Assembly: GCA_017577565.1 (NCBI GenBank) | Contig: PKRH01000098.1 | Coordinates: 1-13,571 of the forward strand | Source: Thermoanaerobacterales bacterium | GTDB lineage: Bacteria > Actinomycetota > Acidimicrobiia > Acidimicrobiales > JACDCH01 | Reading direction: 5' to 3' | DNA: 13,571 nt | Shown here: positions 1-7,075 of the stretch, piece by piece | Numbering within the stretch: the first letter of the stretch is position 1 | Layout of the letters: each line of letters opens with the position of its first letter | Notes under the pieces: generated by a model | Seen by the model: the letters and a program-made list of their open reading frames with translations, nothing else | What the model was told of the DNA's origin: nothing | The model's database searches: none | Translations under genes and position numbers: made by a program

Positions 1-1311
1 CAGGAGCACGATGAACCGGAACGACCACAGCACCGCGTTGACCGAGAGGCCGAAGGTGGCGGCGATGACGTCGGCGGCGCCGCCCACGAAGCAGACGACG
101 AAGAAGGCGAGCGTGGCGACGCCGAGCGCCGTGCGCACCGGTCGCTGGCGGGGCCGGTCGAGGACGTGGTGCTCGTCGTGGTCGCCGGTGACCCGGGCCT
201 CGAGGAACGGCCAGGCGTAGAGCAGCCCGAAGGTGACGCCGGCCAGCAGCACGCCGGGGAAGAACGGGTTGGGGATCTCGAAGCCGCCGGCGCGGAACTC
301 CCAGCCGGGCATGATGCGCAGGGCGCCGTCCAGCCACCCCATGTACCAGTCGGGCTGGCTGGCCGCCGACACCTGGGCGGGGTCGAAGGGGCCGTAGATC
401 CAGATGGGGTTGATCTGGAACACCCCGCCGAGGAAGGCGAGCACCGCCGAGGTGAGGAAGAACAGCCCGATCGCCTTGGCGGCGTAGGTCGGCCACAGCC
501 GCTCGCCGACGACGTTGCCCTCCCGGCGGCCCCGCCCCGGGAACTGCGTGTGCTTGTGCCGGACGACGAGGCCGAGGTGGGCCACGAGCAGCGCCGTGAT
601 GAGCGCCGGGATGATCAGGATGTGCAGCACGTAGAGCCGCTTGATGATGTCCGGCCCCGGGAACTCGCCGCCGAACAGCAGCGAGGTGATCCAGGTGCCG
701 ACGAGCGGGATCGACAGCGCGATCGAGTAGACGATGCGCAGCCCGGTGCCCGACAGCTGGTCGTCGAGCAGCGAGTAGCCGAAGAGCCCGTTGCCCAGTG
801 CCAGGACCAGCAGCGTGCAGCCGATCACCCAGTTGAGCTCCCGCGGGCGCCGGAAGGCCCCGGTGAAGAACACCCGGCCCACGTGGACGACCAGCGAGGC
901 GAGGAACAGCAGCGCCGCCCAGTGGTGGATCTGGCGCATGACCAGGCCGGCCCGAACGTCGAAGCTCAGCCGGAGCGCGGACCGGTAGGCCTCGGTCATC
1001 TCGACCCCCCGCAGGGGCTCGTAGCTGCCGTCGTAGGTGACGACGTTGCTGCTGGGCTCGAAGAAGAAGGTCAGGTAGACGCCGGTCAGCACCAGCACGA
1101 CGAAGCTGTAGAGCCCCAGCTCGCCCAACATGAACGACCAGTGGTCGGGGAAGACCTTGTTGAGCGTCGTGCGGGCGAGGCGGGCGGCGCCCAGGCGGGC
1201 GTCGAACCACCGGGCGAGGCGGTGGACGAGCAGGCTCTCGGTGCGCGGGCCGCGCGGCCGGCGGGGTTCGGGGGCCGTCGCGCCGGAGGCGGGTGCGGTC
1301 GTGCCGGCCAT
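1..1311 (-). CDS. qcrB: Cytochrome bc1 complex cytochrome b subunit, C-terminus cut by window edge
   Basis: Membrane cytochrome b of the menaquinol:cytochrome c reductase; it carries the two b hemes and the quinol oxidation and reduction sites. The reading frame is open from the ATG at 1311 to base 1, giving 437 residues without a stop, so the C-terminus lies outside the window. Visible marks are the heme-ligand His pair in QIHHW (residues 129-130), a second histidine pair region in helix IV (HLGLVVRHKHTQF), and the quinol-site motif PDWY at residues 320-323, the actinobacterial form of PEWY. Many hydrophobic helices are present. The start is four bases after the qcrA stop and is preceded by GTGAGGCG, a fair ribosome binding site. 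It is the last visible gene of ctaE-qcrC-qcrA-qcrB. Family assignment is secure; the length cannot be judged. Confidence 0.96.
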   Translation of the reverse strand, partial: MAGTTAPASGATAPEPRRPRGPRTESLLVHRLARWFDARLGAARLARTTLNKVFPDHWSFMLGELGLYSFVVLVLTGVYLTFFFEPSSNVVTYDGSYEPLRGVEMTEAYRSALRLSFDVRAGLVMRQIHHWAALLFLASLVVHVGRVFFTGAFRRPRELNWVIGCTLLVLALGNGLFGYSLLDDQLSGTGLRIVYSIALSIPLVGTWITSLLFGGEFPGPDIIKRLYVLHILIIPALITALLVAHLGLVVRHKHTQFPGRGRREGNVVGERLWPTYAAKAIGLFFLTSAVLAFLGGVFQINPIWIYGPFDPAQVSAASQPDWYMGWLDGALRIMPGWEFRAGGFEIPNPFFPGVLLAGVTFGLLYAWPFLEARVTGDHDEHHVLDRPRQRPVRTALGVATLAFFVVCFVGGAADVIAATFGLSVNAVLWSFRFIVLL

Positions 1312-1315
1312 CGCC

Positions 1316-2269
1316 TCACCGCCCCCTGTCCCAGAAGCCCGGGCCCACCGGGTCGGAGAAGTCGCCGGTGGCGATCAGGTAGCCCTCGTCGTCCAGCCCC
1401 AGCGGCAGCTGGGGCAGCGACCGGGCCGCGGGCCCGAACACCGGCTTCGCGCCCCGCAGGACGTCGAAGGTCGACTGGTGGCAGGGGCACAGCAGCAGGC
1501 CGTTGGACTGGTAGAGCCCGACCGGGCAGCCCACGTGGGTGCAGATCTTCGAGTAGGCGACGAGGTTGCCGACCGTCCAGCCCTCCCGCCCCGGCCGGGG
1601 CTGGAAGTCCTGGTCGTCGCGGAAGCGGATGAGCAGCGTCGGCGCGTCGGCCGCGTCGGTGTGCCCCTCGGGCCACACGGTGACGGCGCCGTCCGGCTCG
1701 AGGTCGTCGGGCCGCACCGGCGAGCCGTCCTCGCGCACGAGGCGCAGGCCGCCCCGACGGTACGGGGTCTGCTTCAGGCCCCGGCCGGGGCGGGGGCCCA
1801 GCGAGCGGATGGGGAACAGCAGCGCCACACCCAGCGCCGCGCAGGCCCCGCCGGCGGTGGCCACCAGCACCCGGCGGCTGCGCAGGGTCGACTCGCCGGC
1901 CTCGAAGTCGGCGGTGAAGGCGGCGACGTCCTCCTCCGTCGAGGGCAGCGGCTCGCGCTCCTCCTCGACCTCCTCGGTGGGCATGAAGTGCTTCGCCCAC
2001 AGGACGATGCCGACGCCGATCCCGCCCAGGGTGACGGCGAGCAGGATGCCCTCCGCCTGGGGCTGGCCGCCCTCCCAGTAGACGACGGCCAGGGCGATGG
2101 CGGCGAGCATCGCCACGACGAAGCAGGCCGCCGAGAGCATCTCGACGCGGGCACCCCGCGTGGTGAGCACCGCGTCGCCCTCGGTCGCTCGCCGGGCCTC
2201 GTTCGACTCGAAGGTCGTGCCGGCGGCCGGCTCCTCGGCCGGCGGGGGGCCGGTGGCGTCGTCGCTCAT
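1316..2269 (-). CDS. qcrA: Rieske iron-sulfur subunit of cytochrome bc1 complex
   Basis: Rieske [2Fe-2S] protein that takes electrons from menaquinol at the QcrB site and hands them to the c hemes of QcrC. The protein has 317 residues. Three N-terminal membrane helices are visible (about residues 44-65, 74-95, 133-154), the layout known for actinobacterial QcrA, whereas most Rieske proteins have one. The cluster ligands are in CTHVGC (C243, H245; C248 disulfide) and CPCH (C261, H264; C263 disulfide). The following GPAARSLPQLPL stretch is the conserved proline loop region. The ATG overlaps the qcrC stop by four bases (ATGA), and GGAGGAG lies six bases upstream, so translation is probably coupled. 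The longer open frame upstream is antisense or other-frame noise. Very confident. Confidence 0.97.
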   Translation of the reverse strand: MSDDATGPPPAEEPAAGTTFESNEARRATEGDAVLTTRGARVEMLSAACFVVAMLAAIALAVVYWEGGQPQAEGILLAVTLGGIGVGIVLWAKHFMPTEEVEEEREPLPSTEEDVAAFTADFEAGESTLRSRRVLVATAGGACAALGVALLFPIRSLGPRPGRGLKQTPYRRGGLRLVREDGSPVRPDDLEPDGAVTVWPEGHTDAADAPTLLIRFRDDQDFQPRPGREGWTVGNLVAYSKICTHVGCPVGLYQSNGLLLCPCHQSTFDVLRGAKPVFGPAARSLPQLPLGLDDEGYLIATGDFSDPVGPGFWDRGR

Positions 2270-3081
2270 GCGCGGCTCCTCCGGATGGGGCTGCGGGTCC
2301 CGATCCAGTAGACGATCACCAGCAGCGCGACCATGCCGACCAGCCAGGCGACGAAGCCCTCGGGGATGGGGCCGGTGCGGCCGATCGGCAGACCGCCCGG
2401 GTCCTCCGGGTCGCGCAGGTACTCGACGTAGGCGACCAGGTCGTCCAGCTCGTCGCCGTCGATCACCTCGGGGCCGAACACCGGCATCTGGCCGGGGCCG
2501 ACCCGCACGGCCGCCGCCACCTCGGTGGGCGTGGCGTCGGCGAGCCTCGGCGCCGACCGGCCGTAGCTGAGGGCCCCGCCGCTGCCCGACGCGCTGTGGC
2601 AGGGCTGGCAGTTCGCCCGGTACGTGACGCCGCCGGCGGCGACGTCCGCGCCCTCGAGGTCGACGTCGGGGATCGCCGGCCCGTCGCCCAGGGAGCCCAC
2701 GTAGGCGACGAGCGCCTCGATCTCGTCGTCGTCGAAGGCGGGCGGCTTGCGGACCGGCTGGTCGTCGCTGTTGGACAGCGGCATCCGCCCGGTGGACAGG
2801 TAGTAGTAGGCGGCCGCCTCGCCGGCCTCCTGCAGCGACGGGCCCCGGACGGTCTGGCCGGGCTCGTCGACGCCCTCGCCCTCCTCGCCGTGGCAGCTGG
2901 CGCAGCTGCGCTCGTAGAGCTCGCGCCCGGTGGCGAGGAGCTCCTCGTCGTCCGGCTGGGCCGCGGCCCCGTGGGCCTCGACCGTGCCGTCCACGTCGGC
3001 GGGGTCGACGACGAGCGGCGTGACGGCGCCGGCGACGAGGAGCGGCACGGCGACGAGCAGGAGGTGGAGGCGCCGGGTCAT
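2266..3081 (-). CDS. qcrC: Diheme cytochrome c subunit of bc1 complex
   Basis: Membrane-anchored diheme cytochrome c that replaces separate cytochrome c1 and soluble cytochrome c and bridges complex III to the aa3 oxidase in actinobacteria. The protein has 271 residues. An N-terminal hydrophobic segment (about 5-25) serves as signal or anchor, and a C-terminal helix lies at about 244-261. Two CxxCH heme sites are present: CASCH at 60-64 and CQPCH at 158-162. Likely axial methionines are in GRMPL (M100) and GQMPVF (M199). The start is nine bases after the ctaE stop, with GGCGGAG just upstream of the ATG. The 3' end overlaps qcrA by four bases. The two-heme count matches the actinobacterial QcrC family. 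Confidence 0.96.
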   Translation of the reverse strand: MTRRLHLLLVAVPLLVAGAVTPLVVDPADVDGTVEAHGAAAQPDDEELLATGRELYERSCASCHGEEGEGVDEPGQTVRGPSLQEAGEAAAYYYLSTGRMPLSNSDDQPVRKPPAFDDDEIEALVAYVGSLGDGPAIPDVDLEGADVAAGGVTYRANCQPCHSASGSGGALSYGRSAPRLADATPTEVAAAVRVGPGQMPVFGPEVIDGDELDDLVAYVEYLRDPEDPGGLPIGRTGPIPEGFVAWLVGMVALLVIVYWIGTRSPIRRSRA

Positions 3082-3090
3082 CGCTCCGCC

Positions 3091-3687
3091 TCACCGGAGG
3101 AGGTAGATGGTCGCGAACATGACCACCCACACCACGTCGACGAAGTGCCAGTAGTACCCGCAGACCTGCACCGTCTCGTGGGCCGGGGCCCGCGAGCGGC
3201 CCGCGACGGCGTAGGCGACGGCCGCCATGAACACGAGGCCCCCCAGCACGTGGAGCCCGTGGAAGCCGGTCATCAGGTAGAAGATCGAGCCGTAGGCGTG
3301 GTCGGTGTGGGTGAAGCCCGCCTCGGCGTACTCCCCCACCTGGTTGGCCAGGAACAGCGCGCCCATGAGGAGGGTGACGAGCAGCCAGCGGACGGCGGCG
3401 CGCCGGTCCCCACGCTCGGCGGCCACGACCGCCACGTGCATGGCGCCGCTGGACGCGACGAGGACGGCGGTGGCGACGGCGGTCCGGGCGGTGGCCAGCT
3501 CGACGTCGTCGGGCGGCCACGGGTCGTTCACGGCGCGGAGCGAGAAGTAGGCCGCGAACAACCCGGCGAAGAACATCAGCTCGGAGGCGAGCCAGACGAT
3601 CACGCCGACGCCGAGCGTGGACGGGGCGCTGCCCCGGGACGCCTCCGGAGGTGGAGGCGACGCGGTCGGCTCGGTCGTGACCGACAC
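3091..3687 (-). CDS. ctaE: Cytochrome c oxidase subunit III
   Basis: Subunit III of the aa3-type cytochrome c oxidase, an integral membrane protein with about five helices, as in actinobacteria. Family segments are ELMFFAGLFAAYF (36-48), ANQVGEY (114-120), FYLMTGFHGLHVLGG (136-150) and YYWHFVDVVWVVMF (178-191) in 198 residues. I chose the GTG at 3687 over an in-frame ATG at 3717. The ten intervening codons (GGT TCA CTC TCT GGT ACA and so on) are unlike the GC-rich codon use of the gene, no ribosome site precedes the ATG, and an extended -10 (TGG TACAAA) ends seven bases before the GTG, suggesting a leaderless transcript. The alternative of 208 residues from 3717 cannot be excluded. Subunits I and II are not in the window. 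It is first in the operon with qcrCAB. Confidence 0.93.
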   Translation of the reverse strand: MSVTTEPTASPPPPEASRGSAPSTLGVGVIVWLASELMFFAGLFAAYFSLRAVNDPWPPDDVELATARTAVATAVLVASSGAMHVAVVAAERGDRRAAVRWLLVTLLMGALFLANQVGEYAEAGFTHTDHAYGSIFYLMTGFHGLHVLGGLVFMAAVAYAVAGRSRAPAHETVQVCGYYWHFVDVVWVVMFATIYLLR

Positions 3688-3694
3688 GCCCGCG

Positions 3695-3700
3695 TTTGTA
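3695..3700 (-). promoter_or_regulatory. Candidate extended -10 element of ctaE
   Basis: The minus strand reads TGG TACAAA followed by seven bases and the GTG at 3687. TACAAA matches four of six positions of TATAAT, and the upstream TG makes it an extended -10. The last base is not the usual T. A CCGACA hexamer lies 19 bases upstream as a weak -35. If used, transcription would begin at or next to the GTG. Confidence 0.5.
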
Positions 3701-3830
3701 CCAGAGAGTGAACCCATGGTGTCGGACGGATCGCGCTGCGTGGCTGTCGCGGACCCTCGTTCCCGCTCCGGGCGCCGGCGATGCGCCGGAACCGCCGGCG
3801 TGCGGGCCGTTGGGCCGCCGGCGGCGCGGG

Positions 3831-3836
3831 TACGGT
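3831..3836 (+). promoter_or_regulatory. Candidate -10 element of ctaG-like gene
   Basis: TACGGT fits the actinobacterial TANNNT pattern and ends eight bases before the GTG at 3845. No Shine-Dalgarno sequence fits in between (GACCAGCG), which favours a leaderless transcript. A TTGGGC lies 15 bases upstream as a weak -35. Confidence 0.45.
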
Positions 3837-3844
3837 GACCAGCG

Positions 3845-4693
3845 GTGGCCGCCCCCAGCGCTTCCGACCTGCTGGTGGACTGGCAGCTCGACCCGGCGTC
3901 GCTGCTGCTCGTCGGCCTGACCGGGGGGCTCTACGCGATCGGCGTGCGGCGGCTGGCCGCCCGGGGCCGGCGGTGGTCGCCGGCCCGCACCGCCGCCTGC
4001 GCCGGCGCCCTGGTGGCGGCGGTCGTCGCCACCCAGTCGGGCATCGCCCGCCACGAGGACGCCCGCTTCTGGGTCCACATGGTCCAGCACGTGCTGCTCG
4101 GCATGGTCGTGCCCGGGCTCCTCGTGCTGTCCGCACCGCTGACCCTGGCCCTGCAGACCGGCGCGCCCGGCACCCGAGCGCTGCTGCGGCGGGCGCTGCG
4201 GAGCCGGCCGGCCCGGGTGCTCGCGCACCCGCTGACCGCCTGGCTGCTGTTCGGCGGCGGCCTCGTCGCCCTCTACCTGACCCCGCTGCTCGACCTGTCG
4301 GTTCGCAACGACGCCGTGCACCTGCTGGTGCACGCCCACTTCGTGCTGTCGGGGGCGCTGTTCCTCACGCTGCTGGTCGGCCTCGACCCGCTGCCGGGGC
4401 GGCCGGGCCATGCCGTCCGCCTCCTGGTGCTGCTCGTGGCCGTGCCGTTCCACTCGATCGTCGGCCTGGCGCTGCTGTCCGCCGACCGGCCGGTGGCGCC
4501 CGACGCCTACCCCCTCCTGTCCGACCAGCGGGTCGCCGCCGGGCTCTTCTGGGGCACGGGCGAGCTGTTCACCCTCGTCGTGGCGGCGGTGATCGCCCGG
4601 AGCTGGTGGGTGCACGAGCAGCGGGCCGCCGCCCGTGAGGACCGGGCGCTCGCCCGGGTCGGGCCGGCCGCGCCGGTCAGCCCCGGGCGTTGA
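3845..4693 (+). CDS. CtaG-family cytochrome c oxidase assembly protein
   Basis: Multi-helix membrane protein of the Caa3/CtaG assembly family (COG3336-like), which is implicated in copper delivery to cytochrome oxidase. The protein has 282 residues from a GTG start and about seven hydrophobic helices. Family-like histidine motifs are FWVHMVQHVLLGMVVPGLLVLSAP (about 76-99), LVHAHFVLSG (161-170) and PFHSIVGLALL (201-211), with a final helix GELFTLVVAAVIARSWW (239-255). The tail is basic and proline-rich. It is divergent from ctaE, which fits a role in oxidase maturation. Its last 17 bases overlap the end of pth on the other strand. The family call rests on motif memory. It is not related to the unrelated CtaG/Cox11 proteins of proteobacteria. 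Confidence 0.88.
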   Translation: MAAPSASDLLVDWQLDPASLLLVGLTGGLYAIGVRRLAARGRRWSPARTAACAGALVAAVVATQSGIARHEDARFWVHMVQHVLLGMVVPGLLVLSAPLTLALQTGAPGTRALLRRALRSRPARVLAHPLTAWLLFGGGLVALYLTPLLDLSVRNDAVHLLVHAHFVLSGALFLTLLVGLDPLPGRPGHAVRLLVLLVAVPFHSIVGLALLSADRPVAPDAYPLLSDQRVAAGLFWGTGELFTLVVAAVIARSWWVHEQRAAAREDRALARVGPAAPVSPGR

Positions 4694-5300
4694 CCTGCTG
4701 CATCGCCGCCTCGACGCCCTCGGCGGCGATGAGCTCGACCGCGTCGGCCGCCTCCTCGACCGAGACGTCCAGCTCGGCCCGCTCCTTCTTGGAGACCCGT
4801 CGCAGCACGTGGTCGGCGCCCCGCTCCTTGCTTGGCGGCTTGCCGATGCCGATGCGGACCCGCACGAAGGCGTCGGTGTGCAGGTGCGCCTTGATCGAGC
4901 GCAGCCCGTTGTGGCCGGCCAGGCCGCCGCCCCGCTTGACCTTCACCCGACCGACGGGCAGGTCGAGCTCGTCCTGCACGACGACGACCCGCTCCGGGTC
5001 GGTGACGCCGTGGCGCTTGACGAGCAGCGCCGCCGCCTCCCCCGACAGGTTCATGTAGGTCTGTGGGAAGGCGAGCACGACCCGCTTGCCGGCGATGCGG
5101 ACCTCGGCGACCAGCGCCCGCTCCTTGCTGCGCCGGAGCGTGGCGCCGTGTCGCCGGGCCAGCAGCTCGACGGTCTCGGCGCCGACGTTGTGCCGGCTGC
5201 CCGCGTACTCGCGGCCCGGGTTGCCCAGGCCGATGACCAGCAGGTCGGCGGGCGTCCCCCGGCGCTCGGCGGCGGCGCCCCGCCGCCCGAACAGGGCCAC
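4677..5300 (-). CDS. pth: Peptidyl-tRNA hydrolase
   Basis: Cytosolic esterase that frees tRNA from peptidyl-tRNA dropped by the ribosome. The protein has 207 residues. All family marks are present: GLGNPG (24-29, N27), SRHNVG (35-40, catalytic H37), FPQTYMNLSG (78-87, N84), QDELDLP (109-115, D110 positioning the histidine) and GHNGLRS (129-135). The GTG start at 5300 is nine bases after the rplY stop; no other start lies before the GLGNPG motif, so the roughly 15-residue basic N-terminal extension is kept. It is the last gene of glmU-prs-rplY-pth, and its stop overlaps the end of the convergent ctaG-like gene by 17 bases. The assignment is firm. Confidence 0.97.
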   Translation of the reverse strand: MALFGRRGAAAERRGTPADLLVIGLGNPGREYAGSRHNVGAETVELLARRHGATLRRSKERALVAEVRIAGKRVVLAFPQTYMNLSGEAAALLVKRHGVTDPERVVVVQDELDLPVGRVKVKRGGGLAGHNGLRSIKAHLHTDAFVRVRIGIGKPPSKERGADHVLRRVSKKERAELDVSVEEAADAVELIAAEGVEAAMQQVNARG

Positions 5301-5309
5301 GGCGGGCGG

Positions 5310-5951
5310 CTACTCGCCGCCGTCGTCGCCCGCGGCCTCGGCGGCCTCCTCGCCCTCGGCCGCCTCCTCGCCCTCGGCCGCGACGGCGGCGGCCGAGGTC
5401 GCCACCGCGGTGGCGACGGGCTCCTCCGGGTCGGCGTCGGTGGTGACGCCTGGCGGGAGCTGCAGGTCGCCGATGGTGATGACGTCGCCGATCTCGAGGT
5501 CGGAGATGTCGACGGCGATGTGGGCGGGGATGTCGTCGGGCTTGGCGGTGATGGGCAGGGCGTTCAGCACCTGGTCGACGACGCCCTGCTCGCGGGTGAC
5601 CTTCTCGGCCTCGCCCTCGAGCACGACCGCGACGTCGACGGTGATGGCCACGTCGACGTCGACCTTCATGAAGTCGACGTGCAGCACGTCCCGCCGGACC
5701 GGGTGGCGCTGGAGCTCCTTGACGATGGCCTTCGTCCTGCGGCCGTCGACGTCCAGCGTGAGCAGGGCGTTGAGGCCCTTGTCGGTGGTCAGCGCGGCCC
5801 GCAGCTCGCGCCAGCCCACGGCCAGCGGCGTCGCCTCGACGTCGGGGCCGTAGAGCACGGCCGGGATCTTCCCCTGGGCCCGCAGGCGGCGGGACGCGGC
5901 GGAACCGGTGGGGCGGCCGGTCTCGGCCACCAGGACGATGTCGTCAGCCAT
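5310..5951 (-). CDS. rplY: 50S ribosomal protein L25, CTC (TL5) type with C-terminal domain
   Basis: Large-subunit protein that binds 5S rRNA. The protein has 213 residues, the long form with the 5S-binding N-terminal domain (about 1-95, including GKIPAVLYGPD at 27-37 and HPVRRDVLHVDFMKVD at 82-97) and the CTC-type beta domain (about 98-180, including PAHIAVDISDLEIGDVITI). The last ~35 residues are an Ala/Glu-rich tail with a repeated EGEEAA unit. The ATG at 5951 has AGGGAG five bases upstream. It is separated from prs by 107 bases, the widest gap in the cluster, so it may also have its own promoter. Pairing with pth directly downstream is common in actinobacteria. Confidence 0.96.
   Translation of the reverse strand: MADDIVLVAETGRPTGSAASRRLRAQGKIPAVLYGPDVEATPLAVGWRELRAALTTDKGLNALLTLDVDGRRTKAIVKELQRHPVRRDVLHVDFMKVDVDVAITVDVAVVLEGEAEKVTREQGVVDQVLNALPITAKPDDIPAHIAVDISDLEIGDVITIGDLQLPPGVTTDADPEEPVATAVATSAAAVAAEGEEAAEGEEAAEAAGDDGGE
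5344..5379. repeat. Two perfect 18-bp tandem copies inside rplY tail
   Basis: The 18-base unit GCCTCCTCGCCCTCGGCC (plus strand) occurs twice in a row at 5344-5361 and 5362-5379. On the coding strand it encodes EGEEAA twice in the acidic tail of L25. The unit length is a multiple of three, so copy-number change would keep the frame. Confidence 0.85.
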
Positions 5952-5956
5952 CGGAG

Positions 5957-5962
5957 CTCCCT
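5957..5962 (-). promoter_or_regulatory. Ribosome binding site of rplY
   Basis: AGGGAG on the minus strand sits five bases before the ATG at 5951 and supports that start. Operon-internal genes here have such sites, unlike the first genes of transcripts. Confidence 0.7.
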
Positions 5963-6010
5963 ACTTCTGACGTGGCGCCGGAGCGCGAAGGTGTGGATGT
6001 GAGCCGTCCA

Positions 6011-6016
6011 AGGCTA
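6011..6016 (-). promoter_or_regulatory. Possible internal -10 element for rplY-pth
   Basis: TAGCCT on the minus strand lies within the 107-base prs-rplY gap (5952-6058) and would give a leader of roughly 50 bases before rplY. No clear -35 is visible, so this is a weak proposal. The rest of the gap holds a five-base GC hairpin just after the prs stop and nothing else recognisable. Confidence 0.25.
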
Positions 6017-6058
6017 CCGGCGTGCGACCGTCGCCACGAATCCGGCCCGGTCGCCGGC

Positions 6059-7042
6059 TCAGGACTGGTTGGCGCCGCCGAAGATCTCGGACACCGAGGT
6101 GTCCTCGAACACCGCGTCGATGGCGTCGGCGATGATGCCGGCGATCGACAGGACCTCGATCTTGTCGATCTGCTTCTCGGGCGGCAGCGGCAGCGTGTTG
6201 GTGACGACGACCTTCGAGATGACCGAGTTCTTCAGCCGGTCGATGGCCGGGCCGGAGAGCACGCCGTGGGTGGCCGCCGCGCACACCTCGCGGGCGCCCT
6301 GCTCCATCAGCTGCTCGGCGGCCGCCACCAGCGTGCCGCCGGTGTCGATCATGTCGTCGATGAGCACGCAGGTGCGGCCGGCGACGTTGCCGACGACCTC
6401 CTTGGCCTCGACGACGTTCTTCGCGCCCTTCACCCGGCGCTTGTGGACGATGGCCAGGTCGGCGTGCAGGGCGTTGGCGTAGCGCTCGGCCACCTTCACC
6501 CGGCCGGCGTCGGGCGACACGACGACGATGTCGTCGCCCATGTTCCGCTCGATGTGGTCGACGAGCACCGGCATGGCCACCAGGTGGTCGAAGGGGCCGT
6601 CGAAGAAGCCCTGGATCTGCCCGGAGTGCAGGTCGACCGACATCAGCCGGTCGGCGCCGGCGGCGGCGAACATGTTGGCGATGAGCTTGGCCGAGATGGG
6701 CTCCCGGCCCTCGGCCTTCCGGTCCTGCCGGGCGTAGCCGTAGAACGGCATGACCGCGGTGATGCGCTTGGCCGAGGCCCGGCGGGCGGCGTCGACCATC
6801 TGCAGGTGCTCGAAGATGGCGTCGTTGATCGACATCGAGCCGCTGGCGCCGTGGCTCTGGATGATGAAGACGTCCATGCCGCGCACCGACTCGCCGAACC
6901 GGCAGTGGATCTCGCCGTTGGCGAAGTCGGCGGTGTTGGCGTCGCCCAGCTCGACGCCCAGCGCCTCGGCGATCTCGACCGCCAGAGGGAGGTTGGCCCG
7001 CCCCGACACGATGTGCAGCTTCTTCTTGGTGACGAGCTCCAT
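6059..7042 (-). CDS. prs: Ribose-phosphate pyrophosphokinase (PRPP synthetase)
   Basis: Makes PRPP from ribose 5-phosphate and ATP for nucleotide, histidine, tryptophan and NAD synthesis. The protein has 327 residues, a class I length. Marks are FANGEIHCRF (40-49), PFYGYARQDRK (99-109), VDLHSGQIQGFF (136-147), SPDAGRVKVAE (176-186), the catalytic loop KRRVKGAKN (201-209) and the PRPP-binding loop VLIDDMIDTGGTL (226-238). The ATG at 7042 is chosen because AGGGAGAGG lies six bases upstream; the in-frame GTG at 7060 falls just before this site and would bury it in the coding region. It follows glmU by 33 bases and is probably cotranscribed with it. Confidence 0.97.
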   Translation of the reverse strand: MELVTKKKLHIVSGRANLPLAVEIAEALGVELGDANTADFANGEIHCRFGESVRGMDVFIIQSHGASGSMSINDAIFEHLQMVDAARRASAKRITAVMPFYGYARQDRKAEGREPISAKLIANMFAAAGADRLMSVDLHSGQIQGFFDGPFDHLVAMPVLVDHIERNMGDDIVVVSPDAGRVKVAERYANALHADLAIVHKRRVKGAKNVVEAKEVVGNVAGRTCVLIDDMIDTGGTLVAAAEQLMEQGAREVCAAATHGVLSGPAIDRLKNSVISKVVVTNTLPLPPEKQIDKIEVLSIAGIIADAIDAVFEDTSVSEIFGGANQS

Positions 7043-7048
7043 CGCGTG

Positions 7049-7057
7049 CCTCTCCCT
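7049..7057 (-). promoter_or_regulatory. Ribosome binding site that decides the prs start
   Basis: AGGGAGAGG on the minus strand, six bases before the ATG at 7042. It lies between an upstream in-frame GTG (7060) and the ATG, so it supports the shorter protein. Confidence 0.75.
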
Positions 7058-7075
7058 CACCCCTGGGGGCTGCTG

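Larger units (their letters stand above)
3688..3844. promoter_or_regulatory. Divergent intergenic region between ctaE and ctaG-like gene
   Basis: This 157-base region separates two divergently transcribed genes for the terminal oxidase and its assembly. It contains a -10 candidate for each gene and several short GC-rich repeats, for example GCGCCGG twice near 3770-3798 and CCGCCGGC in inverted copies near 3800-3827. I see no recognisable operator for a known regulator. The end nearest ctaE (3688-3720) is clearly less GC-rich than its surroundings, as expected of a promoter. Confidence 0.5.

Noticed and set aside
343..354. PDWY in place of PEWY in cytochrome b
   Set aside because: The acidic residue is conserved in kind, and such variants are usual in actinobacterial QcrB.
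1478..1489. CPCHQS in the Rieske protein instead of the common CPCHGS
   Set aside because: As I recall, actinobacterial QcrA proteins carry this Gln form, and all four cluster ligands are intact, so it is not unusual.
166..2311. Long plus-strand open frames opposite qcrB and qcrA
   Set aside because: They are antisense frames kept open by high GC; the products are rich in Arg, Gly, Ala and Pro with no family motifs, while the minus strand carries complete respiratory proteins.
1316..4615. A 1099-residue minus-strand open frame covering several genes
   Set aside because: Only its last 317 residues (QcrA) are real. The rest is out of frame with qcrC and ctaE and lies antisense to the ctaG-like gene.
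6042..6057. CCGGC / GCCGG hairpin after prs as a terminator
   Set aside because: The stem is only five bases with no T-tract, and such repeats are frequent by chance at this GC content.
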